Assembly: GCA_963932465.1 (NCBI GenBank)
Contig: OZ010786.1
Location: 535,187,073 to 535,251,072 of the forward strand
Length of the DNA stretch: 64,000 nt
DNA from: Maratus speciosus
Lineage: Eukaryota > Arthropoda > Arachnida > Araneae > Salticidae
Direction of reading: 5' to 3'
Every line of letters begins with the position of its first letter. Within the stretch, counting starts at the first letter, position 1. Of the stretch, positions 11,381 to 23,265 are shown piece after piece. The notes under the pieces were generated by a model, which ran no database searches, was not told the origin of the DNA, and saw nothing but the letters and a program-made list of their open reading frames with translations. Both the position numbers and the translations under genes were made by a program.

Positions 11381-11540
11381 AGGATATTTATGTCTAAGTT
11401 TTTTTTAAAAGAAAATTTAATACGAAATACGCAATATGCGTTATATCTAATTTATCAAAATTTATAATCCAAAAATTGGCTTTTGATGATAGTCCAAAAA
11501 TGTTACTCATATTAAAAAAAAAAAAAAAAAAAAAAAACAG
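10842..11540 (+). repeat. Tandem duplication of about 340 bp inside the block
   Basis: The segment from TGTAATCCGGAAATG to about 11140 is repeated from TGTAATGCAGAAATG to about 11540. Both halves share AGTGTCATAATGAAAAAA, CTTTTAAAGGTAAA, ACGAAATACGCAATATGC and TTATAATCCAAAAA. The second half carries a 53-nt poly-A at 11327-11379 where the first has six A. The paralogous block near 25.8-26.0 kb has only one copy, so the duplication followed the block duplication, or one unit was lost there. Confidence 0.75.
11327..11379. repeat. Poly-A tract, 53 nt
   Basis: Uninterrupted run of 53 A, expanded inside a duplicated unit whose sister has about six A at the same place. It is not a retroposon tail, because the same unique sequence continues on both sides. 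Confidence 0.9.
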
Positions 11541-11709
11541 AATTTTATTTAATATAATATTTTCCGAAAGGTCAGTAAGTTACGTTAATGTTATTATTTA
11601 AGATGGAAATTGTAGCGTCAGAATTTTACTGGCTCATTTAAGAAACTGGCTCGTTCTGGCTCATTCATTTGAAAAAAAGATTTAAATAATTGTAAAATAA
11701 CAATCTTAC

Positions 11710-11711
<2 letters not shown>

Positions 11712-11759
<48 letters not shown>
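11712..11759. repeat. TA microsatellite, about 48 bp
   Basis: Uninterrupted TA dinucleotide run. Other TA runs lie near 12453-12479, 17408-17431, 21030-21048 and 32378-32396. Confidence 0.9.
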
Positions 11760-11764
<5 letters not shown>

Positions 11765-11960
11765 GTGTTATAAATATTTCAATGTAGAACTTTTATGAGC
11801 TTATACATATGAGAATATGAATTTCAAAACTCGCCTTATGCAGAAAATAAATTTTGGTAATTTAAATAACTTACATCTGCGTCCATTGGTTTTCATTGTA
11901 AATCAAAGTTTTACAATACCAGAAATACACTGTGAAAGTAGTTTTTTAAGCTGATCGTAG

Positions 11961-12452
11961 TGTTTTTCAATGCAGGTATACAAATGATAACAAATCGATA
12001 GTGAAAACTCGACTTTTTAAACTTTGTACAAGGAGAGTTTTAAAACTCACGTCCTCATTCATATACAAATATAATTCCTTTTAAAATCAAAAGACATCAG
12101 ACAAGTTCTCATAACATTACTTGACAATATATCTACTGTTAAGATTGCATATATTCCATTTATATATAGAATACCTAATATGAAGAAAAACTAACGTGAC
12201 CAAAACTCCTATTTTAGAAATGAAAAAAGCCACAAAATTGTTACAGGAAAATTATAAAGCGCCGATTTAAATAAATCCTCTATTAAATTCAATTAGCAGA
12301 GGACCAATAAACTATTGATCTACAAATGGAACACAGATACAGGATGATGATAAAAATTTAAGAAATTAAACGGCCAGGTGGATGCGTAATCGTCAGTCGG
12401 TAGAACTCAACATGTCGCAAAAAATGCATTATTTCAAATAATAGACTGGCAA

Positions 12453-12483
<31 letters not shown>

Positions 12484-13455
12484 GAGAGAGAGAGAGAGGG
12501 AGAGGAGTAGAAAGAAATGATTTTTAAAATCTGAAGTTTCATTATGATGTCTACGTCAAATATGAAAACTTATAGTAGAAAAAAAACGAATTTCTTGGTG
12601 ATTTCAAAACATTATAAAGTGTTTAAACAAAGACAATATTTTTTTCGACTGCAAAAGGCATGAAAGGCTTCCAAATACTCACCTGTTGTGGGCCATAGTT
12701 CTAAAACAATTTTACTGAAGATGTTCGGTCTATGTATTTTTTCTGTTTAAGTTAAAAATCTTAGTGACTAACAGAAATATTCTTAAAACATATGTATAAT
12801 CAGTATAAAATGTACAACAATATAAAAAAAATATCAAACTACAGCATTTTTATTTATTCTTTGGACTAAAAAATTAAAAGGTAACTTAAAAAAAAATTGC
12901 ATCACATATAAACTTTTTGACCACGTTGTTATAAAATACTTAAAAAAATGAATTTTAAAAATATTTTTATTAATATTTGAGCAATAGAACTTATTGAGTA
13001 AAATAAACATCATAATCTAAAGATATTTTTTTAATTAATTTTGTTATAAACAAAATAATAGTAGCACATAAGCGAGTTTCAAGAATTTTTTTCTGCAGTA
13101 TAGACTTATAATTCTTCAAGGTGAATAAACATTTGACAAAATGTGAACTTTAATTGCGGAGGAGCAGAAAACTTTGAGCTAAAAGCACATGTTATTAGTT
13201 GCTTGTTGAATTTAAAACTTCAAACATAGATTAACGTAACTTTCCCTATTTATTTTTACTTTCCTTTTTGTATTACAATATAATTTTAAATATGCCATTT
13301 TTATAATAAATGTAAAAAAATATCCTGTCTTGCACCACCAGCGGAAAAGTGTAAATACCCTTAAAATAAATAAATAAATGTATACTTCCTTTTAAAAGGG
13401 AACAAAATATTATATTTTACAACATTAACTAAAACTCGAAACTAATAATATTTTT
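11961..13455. other. Segment present only in block copy 1
   Basis: The paralogous block passes from its counterpart of 11950 almost directly to the counterpart of 16600, so this stretch and its continuation to about 16.6 kb are missing there. It holds a compound TA/GA microsatellite (12453-12505) and otherwise no recognised feature. Confidence 0.5.
12453..12505. repeat. Compound TA-GA microsatellite
   Basis: A TA run changes into a GA run with GGAGAGG interruptions. Confidence 0.85.
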
Positions 13456-14656
13456 AACTAGCTAACTTACCCGGCGTTGCACGGGTACGTCAAAAAACAG
13501 CACGAATTGTAAAAAAGCTCTGAAAATCACAATAAGATATCGCGAAAAAATTTTTAATCGCTGCACAAATTTCGAAAAGAGAAAAAAAAAAATATATTGT
13601 GTTCGAAGATTTTTGAAAGTTGATTACTTTCACTAATGTGGAAAAATGGTAGGAAATCGCTAAAATACACTAAAAATCACATACAAAATTCCCGAAAAAT
13701 TCGAAAATTGCTATATGAAATCCGAATAAACTTTATTGAAATGAGGGCAAATATTACTTCAGTATTATAGGTCAAAAATGGAATGCCAAATTTCAGCAGA
13801 TCGCGAAGGAAAGTAAAAATCGAATTAAAAATCACAAAAATTTAAAAAATCACAAAAGTCAAAATTTACTATAATTGGATAAAAGTTTCAAATCTAATTC
13901 ATTTGACCTGCGGGCTCTCTTAAATTTTATGCTTGGGAAAACATGCTCAGCATTGTATCATGTTACTTTTATTTTTAATTTAATTTACTTGGATTTCCTT
14001 AAATATAATTAATGTAATACCTTAAGTTAATATTAGTTTTTGTTGCATTAAAATATCTCAATTTGTTGATTTTCTGAAAACAAGTAATCCCTATTGGTTT
14101 AAATGGAAGTCTATGGGAATTTGAAAAAAATATTAGAGATATCGCCAAGTTGACATCACTTTTGTCGACTAATTTTGGTCGCGAAATTTGGCGATATATC
14201 GCCAAGTTGGCGACAAAGTTGGCAGCATTTGGCGACAGAACTGTGCCTCTCCCCCTACGGTAACCCATTTATAGGTATGAAGCTGCATTAAGTGCTGTTC
14301 AATAATCGCATAAAAAATTCGCTAAAAATTCAAAAATCGCTGTACGAATTCCGAATAAACTTTTTTGAAAAGAAAACAGAATTTACTATATTAGGTTAAA
14401 AGAAAAAAACCGTATTCTTTTCACTAATGTGGAAAAATCGAATCGAAACTTAAAAAAGCGCTAAAAAGCTCATAAAATATTAAATTTAAAAAATCTAATC
14501 AAAATATCGAAAATCGGGCTTTGAGGTGCAAAATTTCATATGTAGAAGAACGTTTTCCCCAAATTTTGTAGCTCTACGTGCAGCGGTCTTTTTAGAATAC
14601 CATCGACACACTCACAAACTCACACACAAACTTCTTTCCTTATTATTATAGATATA
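13456..14656 (+). mobile_element. Degenerate retroelement-like repeat with a CCCGGCGTTGCACGGG start
   Basis: It starts with ACTAGCTAACTTACCCGGCG and GTTGCACGGGT and ends with CAAACTCACACACAAACTTC, then a short AT-rich tail (TATTATTATAGATATA). Repeats with this kind of head and CACACAAACTTnCTT...TAGATAT tail are common in arthropod genomes, and I associate them with non-LTR retroelement 3' portions. The class is not proven. The interior repeats CACTAATGTGGAAAAATSG twice (about 13634 and 14420) and has several TTGGCGATATATCGCC-like words near 14185. No intact frame remains. Confidence 0.5.
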
Positions 14657-15291
14657 AGTATATTGTATCAATATTTAACAACAAAACTATAATTATATTG
14701 ATTATAGTTTAAGAAATTGCATAAGAATATGATCAAATTATCACCTTTATAAAAATTATAATCTCCCTATTTAATTTTCTCTTTCATTTTTTTAAACATT
14801 GTTTCGGACATTTCATTTAATTTTCAGTAATACCCCTGTTCATCTCACTTGGTATATCTGGTTTTCTCCAAAATCATTCGCAAAGGAATCCGTAAAACTG
14901 CACTTCTATATACTTTAAAATCATTGCATGAAATATTATCTTATTAAATATGCTAACGATATTGAAAAAAAATTAAGTAATTTTAAATATAAAAACTAAA
15001 ATACATCATTAAATAGACTTATAAAAATACTACTTAAATTATGGTATTGCGATATGATGATTTTCGTTTCACATTCTTGATTGAAAACTAAGTATTTCAA
15101 ACATTATACGCTGTTTGCTGCTGAGATTGTGTCATATCTGAGGTATTATGTTTCACATCTCTAGACAGTTTTACACTGTATTCTTCTACTCCATTAAAAA
15201 TTCATAGTTTATACGTTTAAGTTGTATCGGAAAATTTTACCATTCATATATAATAGTCCTTACTAGCAAAAGAGCTGTTGCTATAAATTTC

Positions 15292-15338
<47 letters not shown>

Positions 15339-15859
15339 TATTTATGGTGTTTCTGATTTCTGATATCCGAATATTTGTGTTAGGGATATAAGCAGAGGTC
15401 GGAAGGATTGCACTTTGTGGTGGTATTTCTAAGGGACCCTAAACCGATTTTACAGAGTATTCGGAGAAAACTACGAAATCCATGACATATCTTCGGATAC
15501 TTTATCCGTCATAGTTACTTTGTAAAATGTAAGCATTGTACTTGTAAAATATTACATTGTACTTGTACACTGTTTTTGTAAAATAAGAAAGTTGCATGCA
15601 CTGCCGAATTCATTTGACAAGTATGCTATCTTATTTCTTATAATAAGGAGTTCAGGTTAAGACTTTTGGCAGACTCTGTATATGGATATTAAAGAAGTGT
15701 ATCACAGTATTTATAATAGATTTTTTTATTGAAAGTGTATATGAATGAAATATATACATAAAAATGATTTTCTGATTAAAAAATTATATTATAAGGTGCA
15801 CACGAATAAAAAAAGTTCATTTTATTCTAAAGCTTAATATCATTTTAGTTTTCAATCAC
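14657..15859. other. Unassigned AT-rich sequence with a poly-A tract
   Basis: A 40-nt poly-A lies at 15298-15337. The sequence at 15360-15510 is less AT-biased, but no match was found. Confidence 0.45.
15298..15337. repeat. Poly-A tract, 40 nt
   Basis: Uninterrupted A run. There are no flanking target duplications or element sequence to its left that would make it a retroposon tail. Confidence 0.85.
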
Positions 15860-16291
15860 ACGATAATTTCATTTTTACCTCTAGAAAATTATATTGCTGT
15901 TCGTCTGAGAAATTCCAATTTATCTCTTATCGTAAAATAGAATAATGTGTAATTAGCATAAATTATAAACTTCCTTAGATTAAAGGGAAATTTTCAAATA
16001 TTAAAATAACTTCATCCCACTACAATTGAAATAAGACGAAATTGTTAAAAGACACTTTCATATGCAGAAATGCCGCAAGAACACTGAAAATCACGGAAAC
16101 TTATTTACATGTTTTCAATGATTGGTGTGAAAATTCTTAAACTAAACTATGTATTAATTCAAATTATTATTAGAATATTTTAACTATTGTGAAAAAAAAT
16201 AAGTTTTAAACATGTTTTACAACAATTCCATTAATTTAGAAATCATTCAAAAAACTTTTGTCTAATGAGAAATTATGTAAAAAAAAAAAAA

Positions 16292-16301
16292 GGGGGGGGG
16301 G
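16292..16301. repeat. Poly-A followed by a G10 run
   Basis: Twelve to thirteen A are followed directly by ten G. G runs of this length are rare in such AT-rich sequence. No function is implied by the sequence. Confidence 0.8.
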
Positions 16302-18736
16302 TGACTTAATAGAAAAACAGAACACCTTTTAATAAGATAATTTTGGGGGTTGTTTTCTCTTTATGTACTGATCTATTAATATTTTTTCACAAGTTACCGC
16401 ATCGAGGAAAATATCCAAAAGATGGATTTTATTTGATTGGCATCATTTTTTTAAGCATTTGCCTTTAACAAATTATTATCATTCTAACCAAAATCTATTA
16501 GTGTATGAACCTTTTGAAGATACAAAAATACACTCATATTTTCAAAATGCTCAAATTACTTATTTAATAAGAAAATTCTTTAACATTTTTCTCAGCGATT
16601 TTATTTTTTTGTAAAATTGTGATACTATGTGCTGTATATTTTCTGACAGAACAATAAACTGTTTTTGACGAAATTACAACTCTTCAAGCAGAAAGATACG
16701 ATTAATACATGAAAAATTTAAAATAAATAAATAACAATTAAGTTCGCATGATAATAAAAGTTATATAGTATATAGATTAACATAGTTTTCTGCAGTGATT
16801 TCCTGATATCCTGCAATTCCATTTTTCTTTTCGAATTTCTGTTACAGTTTGGCAGAGAAATCCATATTTCCGTGTCATCGTAAAATCAAATAATGAGCAA
16901 CGAGCATAAATGATTAGTTTCCTAGAATTAATGGAACAATTTTGAATCTTGAAACAATTTCACTCAATACAAATTGAAGAAGCGGAAATTGTGAAAACAC
17001 AATTTTATTTACAAAAGAGCAGCGGAATCATTGATCATTTAAAATCCTTCCAAAATTTATTAAAACTTTAAATTAAAATTTTCTCTTGGAATAATTCTTG
17101 CGTGCTATTAGATGCAACATTATTCAGCTTTTAAAATGTATTATCATAAAAATGTTAATAAATTTTAAATCGTATAATTTTTTTTTCAAATGAAAATTTA
17201 AGACAGATGACTAAATAATTGGATTCAGGAAACCATGAATAGAAAAATGATATACCCCTTTATAAGAATTTAGCGGGAGATATTATTTTGTATATTTAGT
17301 ATCATTTGGAGAATAAAAAAAAAAAATAAATTACCTAAAATAGTACTATGATTTTATACAGCAAGAAGGAAACACTATTTTTAATGAAAATATAAAAACA
17401 AATCTTTATATATATATATATATATATATATTGTAAACTATTATGTTAGCTACGTAAATGTGTGATATGATGTGATTGATGCACAGTTTCCTTACAATAG
17501 AGAAAAAAATTTGAACATTAAAACTTTAAAAGGCTAATAATTATGAAATGTTACTTATAAAAATTGATGAACACTCATGCAAGGAAAAATTAACTTTTAT
17601 TGACATGAATAGTTTTTTGTCATGTAATATACAATTACCCTAAATCTGCTTTATTATTTTCGAAAATTGTGTTACAGTTCGGCAGATAAATCATATTTCT
17701 GTAACACCGTAAAGTCAAACAATAAATAATAATAAAGTACAACAACCAGAATAAATTATTAGTTTCCTAGAGGAATGGAATAATTTTGAATCTGGAAATA
17801 ATTTCCTTCCAACACACTTGAAAAAGTAGAAAATTGTTAAACACAATTTCATATGCAAAGGCGGTAGTAGAGCCTTTAAAATCCTTAAATATTTTTTCCG
17901 GATATATGATTAAACTAGAATGTACATTCTAAAGTTCACTCCCACATTATTTCAATTGGATATTACATTTATTCTTCGACGCTTTTGAGAAAAGTGAAGC
18001 TCATTTTTTGGAAGTGCTTCGCAAAAATTCTAGTAAATTTGATTCTTTAAAAAAGCGTCGTTAAATGCTAATAAAAATCATCAAAAATGTAATTTTAATA
18101 TGAATTATCTTAATAATTTTAATACATTTTAAATCCAGTATAAGGTCTTTTTCAGATGAAAATTTAAGGCAAACGACTAAATAACTGGATTGAGGAAATC
18201 GTGCAATAGAAAAAATGGAATTCTCCTTAATAAGAATTTAGCGGAAGATCTTATTTTTAAATTTAGTATTATTTTGAATTCTTTGCAAGAGTAAATAAAT
18301 TACCCAAAGTAGTTCTCTCATTCTATAAATCGAAAAGCAAGCACTTTTTAAATATAGTTTTTTAACATTCTACAAAATGTATAATTGCTAAAAAAATACA
18401 CATTTATTTTTGGTCTACAAATTGTGTTCGCATTTCTTGTTCAATTAAATCGTTTCATAATCTTTTTCTATAGTTCTACGTAATTGTGTGATAAAATGTG
18501 ATTGATGCATAGTATGACTACAATAAAAGGAAATTTTAATTAAAATCTTAAAAGGCTGAAAAATATGCAATAATATTTATAAAAATTGATGAACACTCAT
18601 TTTAGAGAAAATTCTATTTTATTGAGATGCATAGATTTTTATCAAGTAACGTGCGATTACAAGTAATCTCCGCTCCTTATCATTGATTTACTATTTTCGG
18701 AAATCATGTTGCATTGTGGCTGATAAATCATATTTC

Positions 18737-18739
<3 letters not shown>

Positions 18740-18777
<38 letters not shown>
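18740..18777. repeat. Poly-A tract, 38 nt, inside a repeat unit
   Basis: It lies between TATTTCTGT and CACCGTAAAATC. Sister units at these bases read TATTTCCGTAACACCGTAAAGTC, so the tract is an expansion of a two-base AA and not an insertion of an element. Confidence 0.9.
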
Positions 18778-18778
<1 letters not shown>

Positions 18779-19640
18779 ACCGTAAAATCAAATCAAATAA
18801 TGAGTAAGGCGAATAAATTATTAGTTTCCTAGAACAATGAAATAATTTTGAATTTGGAAATAGTTTCTCTCCAACATACTTGAAAGAGGACGAAATTTTT
18901 AAACACAATCTGATATGCAGAGGCAGTGGGTTTTCAAAACCACGAAAATTTATTTCCGAATTTATGATTAACCTAGAATGAACAATTAAAAGTTCACTCC
19001 CGCGTTATTTCAATTGGATATTAGATTTATTCTTCGAAGCTTTTGAGGAAAGTAAAGTTTATTTTTTAGAAGCGTTTCTCAAAATTTCTAATGAGTTTGA
19101 ATTCTTTAAAAAGATCATCATCGAATGCTAATTAAAGTCTAATATCTTCAAACAATGAATATAGAAAACATTTAATAGAAAAACAATATAGCTTTTAATA
19201 AGATTTTCTCGGCCGTTCGTTTTCAAAATAATATAATTTTAATTTTTTAAAAAATGTTTCAATTTAACGCATCATTTCAATCATTTTATTAAAAGTAGCT
19301 ACAAGCACTACATTAAAATTTTATATGAACATTTCCATAAAATGTGTTATTAAAAGAATAACATTATTTTTATTAAAATATTTCATATACGTTACTTATT
19401 TATTTATTAAACATTTTAAGCGACAGTTTTCACAATAATTATACTTTTTTTCAACATTGTGGTATGTTTTGTAAAACTGTCGGTAAAAATACAATATAGT
19501 TTTTAATGAATGTTCACACACTGCAAGTGCAAACATAACAATATTTAATAAAACTGTCAAAATAGTATTAAATAACATTTACGTAAACATACCAGAAAAA
19601 AATACAAAAGTATTTAGAGTAAATGGATCCTCAGCAGCAA

Positions 19641-20130
19641 TTTATTATTATAATAACATTCGGCTTTACTGTATGAAAAAGTGTTGTTGCTTGGAAGAAA
19701 ATTTTATATTTTCTTAGTCGTGTTAAAACCAAATATTGAACAGTGAGCAAAATTGTTAATTTCATTGAAATTCACTGGAAAAAAAAAAAGAAACAGAACG
19801 ATAAATTCAGGCAGTTTTTGATTTCATATTAACATACTATATTATGTAATTTCATGTAGCAGTATTGTAATTTCGTGTACCAGTAGCAAGAGTTTTGCGC
19901 ACCAGTACTGGTACGCGTACCATAGTATGAGAATCCATGATGTAATGTATTATTACAGAAAAGAAAATATCTTCTAAAAATGTGGTATTTAGTTCTAGTA
20001 TTTAATTAAAATTTGTGGGAGTGATTGCAGGTTTATAAAGCAATATGTAATTTGATGCGCCGCTTATATCAATTTCGGCAGTAATTTAACGATATTCATT
20101 GACTGCAATTGTAAAGGGGGGAAATAGGAA
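19641..20130. other. Unassigned, with a possible hAT terminal remnant
   Basis: At 19882-19935 the words CCAGTACTGGTACGCGTACC and ATGAGAATCC resemble the terminal GGTACGC...TTGAGAA motifs of hAT elements. Only a fragment is present and no partner terminus was found, so this is tentative. Confidence 0.3.
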
Positions 20131-20640
20131 ACAACTAATACAAAAGTGTTACACGTGACAGAGGAAATTCGCCTGTTTGTAGTGGCCTAATAGTAATTTA
20201 CAATTAAGGTATAATTTATATATTTGCTCACGAAATTGAATTGTTGTTTAAAAAAATAGAAAAAAAATACGTGCCTTAGTAAAATCGAAGGATAAACAGT
20301 GGACATATTTTATTACTATCTTTGAATGAATGGAAGAATTTAGAATCTTAGAATGATTTGACTCTTGAAAGATGAGAAAATTGTTAAAACACAATCAAGT
20401 TGCAGGGGAGCCCGGGGAGCTTAAAAAATAACAGAGAATTAGTTACGAATTTACGATTTTGTTAGCATAAACGTAGAAATGTTTATCGTCATATTTTAAT
20501 TATTATTAAAATAATTCAGGGGCTCATTAAACAAATTGAAACTCTTTTTTTCGTAGAATTTTATGAATTCTAATGAATTTGAAACGCTTTAAAAGGTCGT
20601 TGTCAAATGGGAATAAAAAATTAGCTCGATTCGATTCAAA
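20131..20640 (+). repeat. Diverged member of the ~1-kb repeat family
   Basis: It matches 41850-42760 in order: CGTGACAGAGGAAATTYRCYTG, TTTACAATT, GAATCTTAGAATRATTT, GCAGRRGAGCC and GAAATGTTTATYGTCATATT. It belongs to the same loose family as the array at 15.9-19.6 kb (TTAAAACACAAT, GAATTATGATT-like segments). Confidence 0.6.
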
Positions 20641-20896
20641 TACTTAAAGTTCATTATTTTTGAATGAAAGTACCAGTTAAAAAAATAAATAACTAGAGTA
20701 AATACTGTAGTAGTTGGCCAACTTGTTGTAAATTGCTTTATGAATAGTTTCATTTGGTTCCAATGAAAATAATACAGTTTGCTTTTGGGCAACTCTCCTT
20801 AATAAGTGGATGATAATATCAATATGATGACAATAACTACTTAATATCCGACTTGATAATATTTTTTATTGCATTAGAAATCAGAAATTACTGTAC

Positions 20897-21470
20897 ATTG
20901 GAGGTCTGTGTTAGTTTGACTACCTAGCTGAGACATATTGTGCAATGCGCCCAATGAACAATCGCCAAGAAAACAGAAGTTGGACACTGTAAGCATTGAG
21001 GACTAGGCTTATAAAGCGAAGTGTTAATTTATATATATATATATATATGAATCTCTAGCGGCTGCTCCGTTCAACTAATAGAAATAAAATGTGAGAATTA
21101 TATATATGAAAGTATGCGCTTGAGATCGTGGTGAACAACAACAGAGCCCATGATTTAACATATAAAATGAAATAAAAGCGAAATTATCAAATGCGAACAC
21201 CTATTTTTTCCGTCGCATAATGATTAGCGCATTGAAAAACTGTAAATAACGTTGGATCGGCACATATAGCATGAAAAACGGCGACTTAATGCATTATTAA
21301 CAAACTGTAAACAGCCAATAGCGACAATTTTCAATTATAGAACACCATGCGCAAATTGTTTAGAGGAAAACCGTTAGAAAGCAGTGAGGACAATTTAAAA
21401 TTTTAGTAAAACTTCTTCTATGTTGCAATTGGTTTTTTACAATGAAATTTTTGGCATGCATTCCTACATC
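20897..21470 (+). repeat. Dispersed repeat of about 600 bp, copy 2
   Basis: Second copy of the repeat at 5152-5760, in the same orientation. It carries a TA microsatellite (21030-21048) where the first copy has a T run before ATATATGAA. It ends at GGCATGCATTCC. Confidence 0.7.
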
Positions 21471-21624
21471 GGCTAATTTTCTTTAGGGAAATCGCGAAAA
21501 ACCTGTAACTGCGACCCCGTGCATCGATTTCTGGTACACTTATAGTTAATTGTTCTGTGATATCATTGTGTTAAGTTGGAAAATCTACTTTAATTCATTT
21601 AATTAATTTTTGGAAAAAAAATTC

Positions 21625-21735
21625 GGATAACAAGAGTTTTTTTTGCCAACCTATGGATAAGAAGAGTTTTGTTGCCAACCTATGGATAAGAAGAGTTTTG
21701 CTGCCAAACTATGAATAAGAAAGTTTTTTTTTCGG
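21625..21735 (+). repeat. Minisatellite, about 31 bp unit, 3-4 copies
   Basis: The motif GAGTTTTGTTGCCAACCTAT followed by GGATAAGAA repeats at about 21626, 21660, 21692 and, partially, 21722. Substitutions accumulate toward the right end. Confidence 0.8.
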
Positions 21736-22004
21736 TTGTCGGATGATAATATTTTGTATTAAAAAATAATCCTTATGACAACAATAAGTATGATTAAAAT
21801 TTATTATTACACATTATTATAAAAACCAAACTTATCGACAATCAAATAAAACTTATTACTAGCTTATGATTAAAAAAATTTTATTTTTTAATTTGATGTG
21901 ATACAATTTATATAACATATAATATTATATATATTATATATATGAAATAATATAATGTACTTACAGAATGTCCAAAAATAAATTAAACAATTACATCATT
22001 GAGT

Positions 22005-22600
22005 TTTTATTCTGGAATATCATCGTAATCTTCCCCTACCATCTCATTCTGTTCTGGTTCCTCAGAAATAATACTTTTATAGAAAGTAAGCACCTCCATT
22101 TCTGACCACTTTTCATCAAAATGTTTTTTAAAAATGCGTGGACATCCCTAAGTTTCTCTTGCTTCACGGGGTCTCCCTCCCACTTCTTTTTAAAAAGAAA
22201 GTTCAGATTTTAAACACCCCTATCACAATGTTTACACTCTTTTTGATATTCCAAGAATCTTCCGAAATACAATACCACAAATTTGAAGATGGCCATGGTT
22301 CTTAGCCTTTATATAGTACCTTATGGTAATGCCTTTGAAAGCACACTGAGATGTACTTAAAAAAACTTTCAAAGTGATATTTTACTTTTCTGGATGTTTC
22401 ATGGAAGGAAAGAAACCTGGACGGTTTCTTGAAGGAGATGTTTGAGATGTTAACTTCAAAATAAAGTTATCTTAGGCAGGTTTGTCTGTGCTAGAAAATA
22501 AAAAGCTTGGTGGAATTGTCATACATCTTGCATTGAGAGAGTTGGATACTCGAGGTTCTCTTTCTGGTAAGTGCACTTTGAGAGGACCGGAAATGCCGTA
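22005..22600 (-). pseudogene. Decayed coding remnant, family not recognised
   Basis: On the minus strand this region has protein-like composition in shifting frames. Segments seen, in minus-strand order, are LKVHLPEREPRVSNSL, then PSRNRPGFFPSMKHPEK, then KKKWEGDPVKQEKLRDVHAF followed by LKNI. After a frameshift comes DEKWSEMEVLTFYKSIISEE, then an acidic tail with GEDYDDIPE and a TAA stop at about 22013-22015. Stops separate the segments. The acidic tail and mixed basic/acidic character resemble an exon or the C-terminus of a transposase, but I do not recognise a family. It lies between two repeat blocks (after the copy ending near 21470, before the block starting near 22640) and matches nothing else in the window. 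It could also be a captured gene fragment. Confidence 0.35.
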
Positions 22601-22639
22601 GTTTTATGCCTGAGAATAAAAATTAAATCTTTTAACACC

Positions 22640-23265
22640 TTCTGACAGTAAGAAATATAGGAAGCTAAACATGCGATTCGAAAATTTCAAATTGTTCCCC
22701 TAAGCATTATAAATTTTAAGCTGTTTAAACTATGCATAAAGAAGTACCCACATAGTTGAAATCTGAAATGCAACGACTGAAATTGGTATCCTAAGTCACA
22801 ATTTACCGCAGAAGTCAAATACAATTTCAAAGACAATTTTTAGTATTTAAAACACAAAGATTAAATCATGCGCTATATCTAGACAAAACCCCTAACGAAT
22901 ATGAAGTATAGCAATAATTAATCCCCCTTGTTACTAATAGATTAGTGGCAGTCATATTTTTATATGGCAGTCTGAGGATGAGTTTGAAAGAGATTACTTT
23001 TATCCCAAGTTTACATCTGCTATAAAAAATGTGTAATTTAAATTCCAAAGATATAATTTAAATTAGAAATCTCAAACGTTCTTTTAAAAGCAGTAATTAA
23101 TATTGAATGAATTAAAAAAATAATTCATTTTTCAGCATTTACTACTGACTGAAATATAAGCAAAAAATTATATTAATACTCCTGAAGTGTTTAAATACTG
23201 AACAAGTCGTTTAAAATACTGCTATCTGAAAACAATTTAAAAAATGAATTTGCGCTTAAAAAACA
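22640..23265 (+). repeat. Large paralogous block, copy 2, left part
   Basis: It aligns with about 9190-9760. Anchors are TCAAATACAATTTCAAA, CTATATCTAGAC, CTTTTAAAAGCA.TAATT and ACTGAACAAG. It is interrupted at 23266 by the Tc1-like element and resumes at 24781. Confidence 0.75.

Larger units (their letters stand above)
9190..11960 (+). repeat. Large paralogous block, copy 1, left part
   Basis: It aligns by eye with 22640-23265 plus 24781-27065. Anchor blocks are TCAAATACAATTTCAAA (about 9397 and 22816), CTATATCTAGAC (about 9459 and 22872), AATGAGACAAAC (about 9774 and 24786), GCATTCATGAAGACCAAAAT (about 10123 and 25133), GATTTCAATATTGCTTAATT (about 10602 and 25576) and GTAAATCAAAG (about 11898 and 27029). 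Divergence is considerable, with many indels. No genes were found within it. Confidence 0.75.
15860..19640 (+). repeat. Array of ~1-kb repeat units, block copy 1
   Basis: Successive units carry, in order, GATTGATGCAYAGTTT, a TTGAACATTAAAATCTTAAAAG segment, TTTTCGGAAATCRTGTT, CAGATAAATCATATTTC, CACCGTAAAGTCAAA, AATAATGAGTAA, ATAAATTATTAGTTTCC, TTTATGATTAAACTAGAATG, TTTCAATTGGATATTA and a TTCAGGAAACCATG end. Their cores lie near 15.92, 16.88, 17.70 and 18.78 kb. The GATTGATGCAYAG anchors at about 17473 and 18499 are about 1.03 kb apart. The array closes with a CAGTTTTCACAATAATTATA module (about 19410-19600). No frame is conserved between units. Confidence 0.8.

Noticed and set aside
19882..19935. 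A complete hAT element
   Set aside because: Only one terminus-like fragment is visible. No partner terminus, target duplication or transposase was found.
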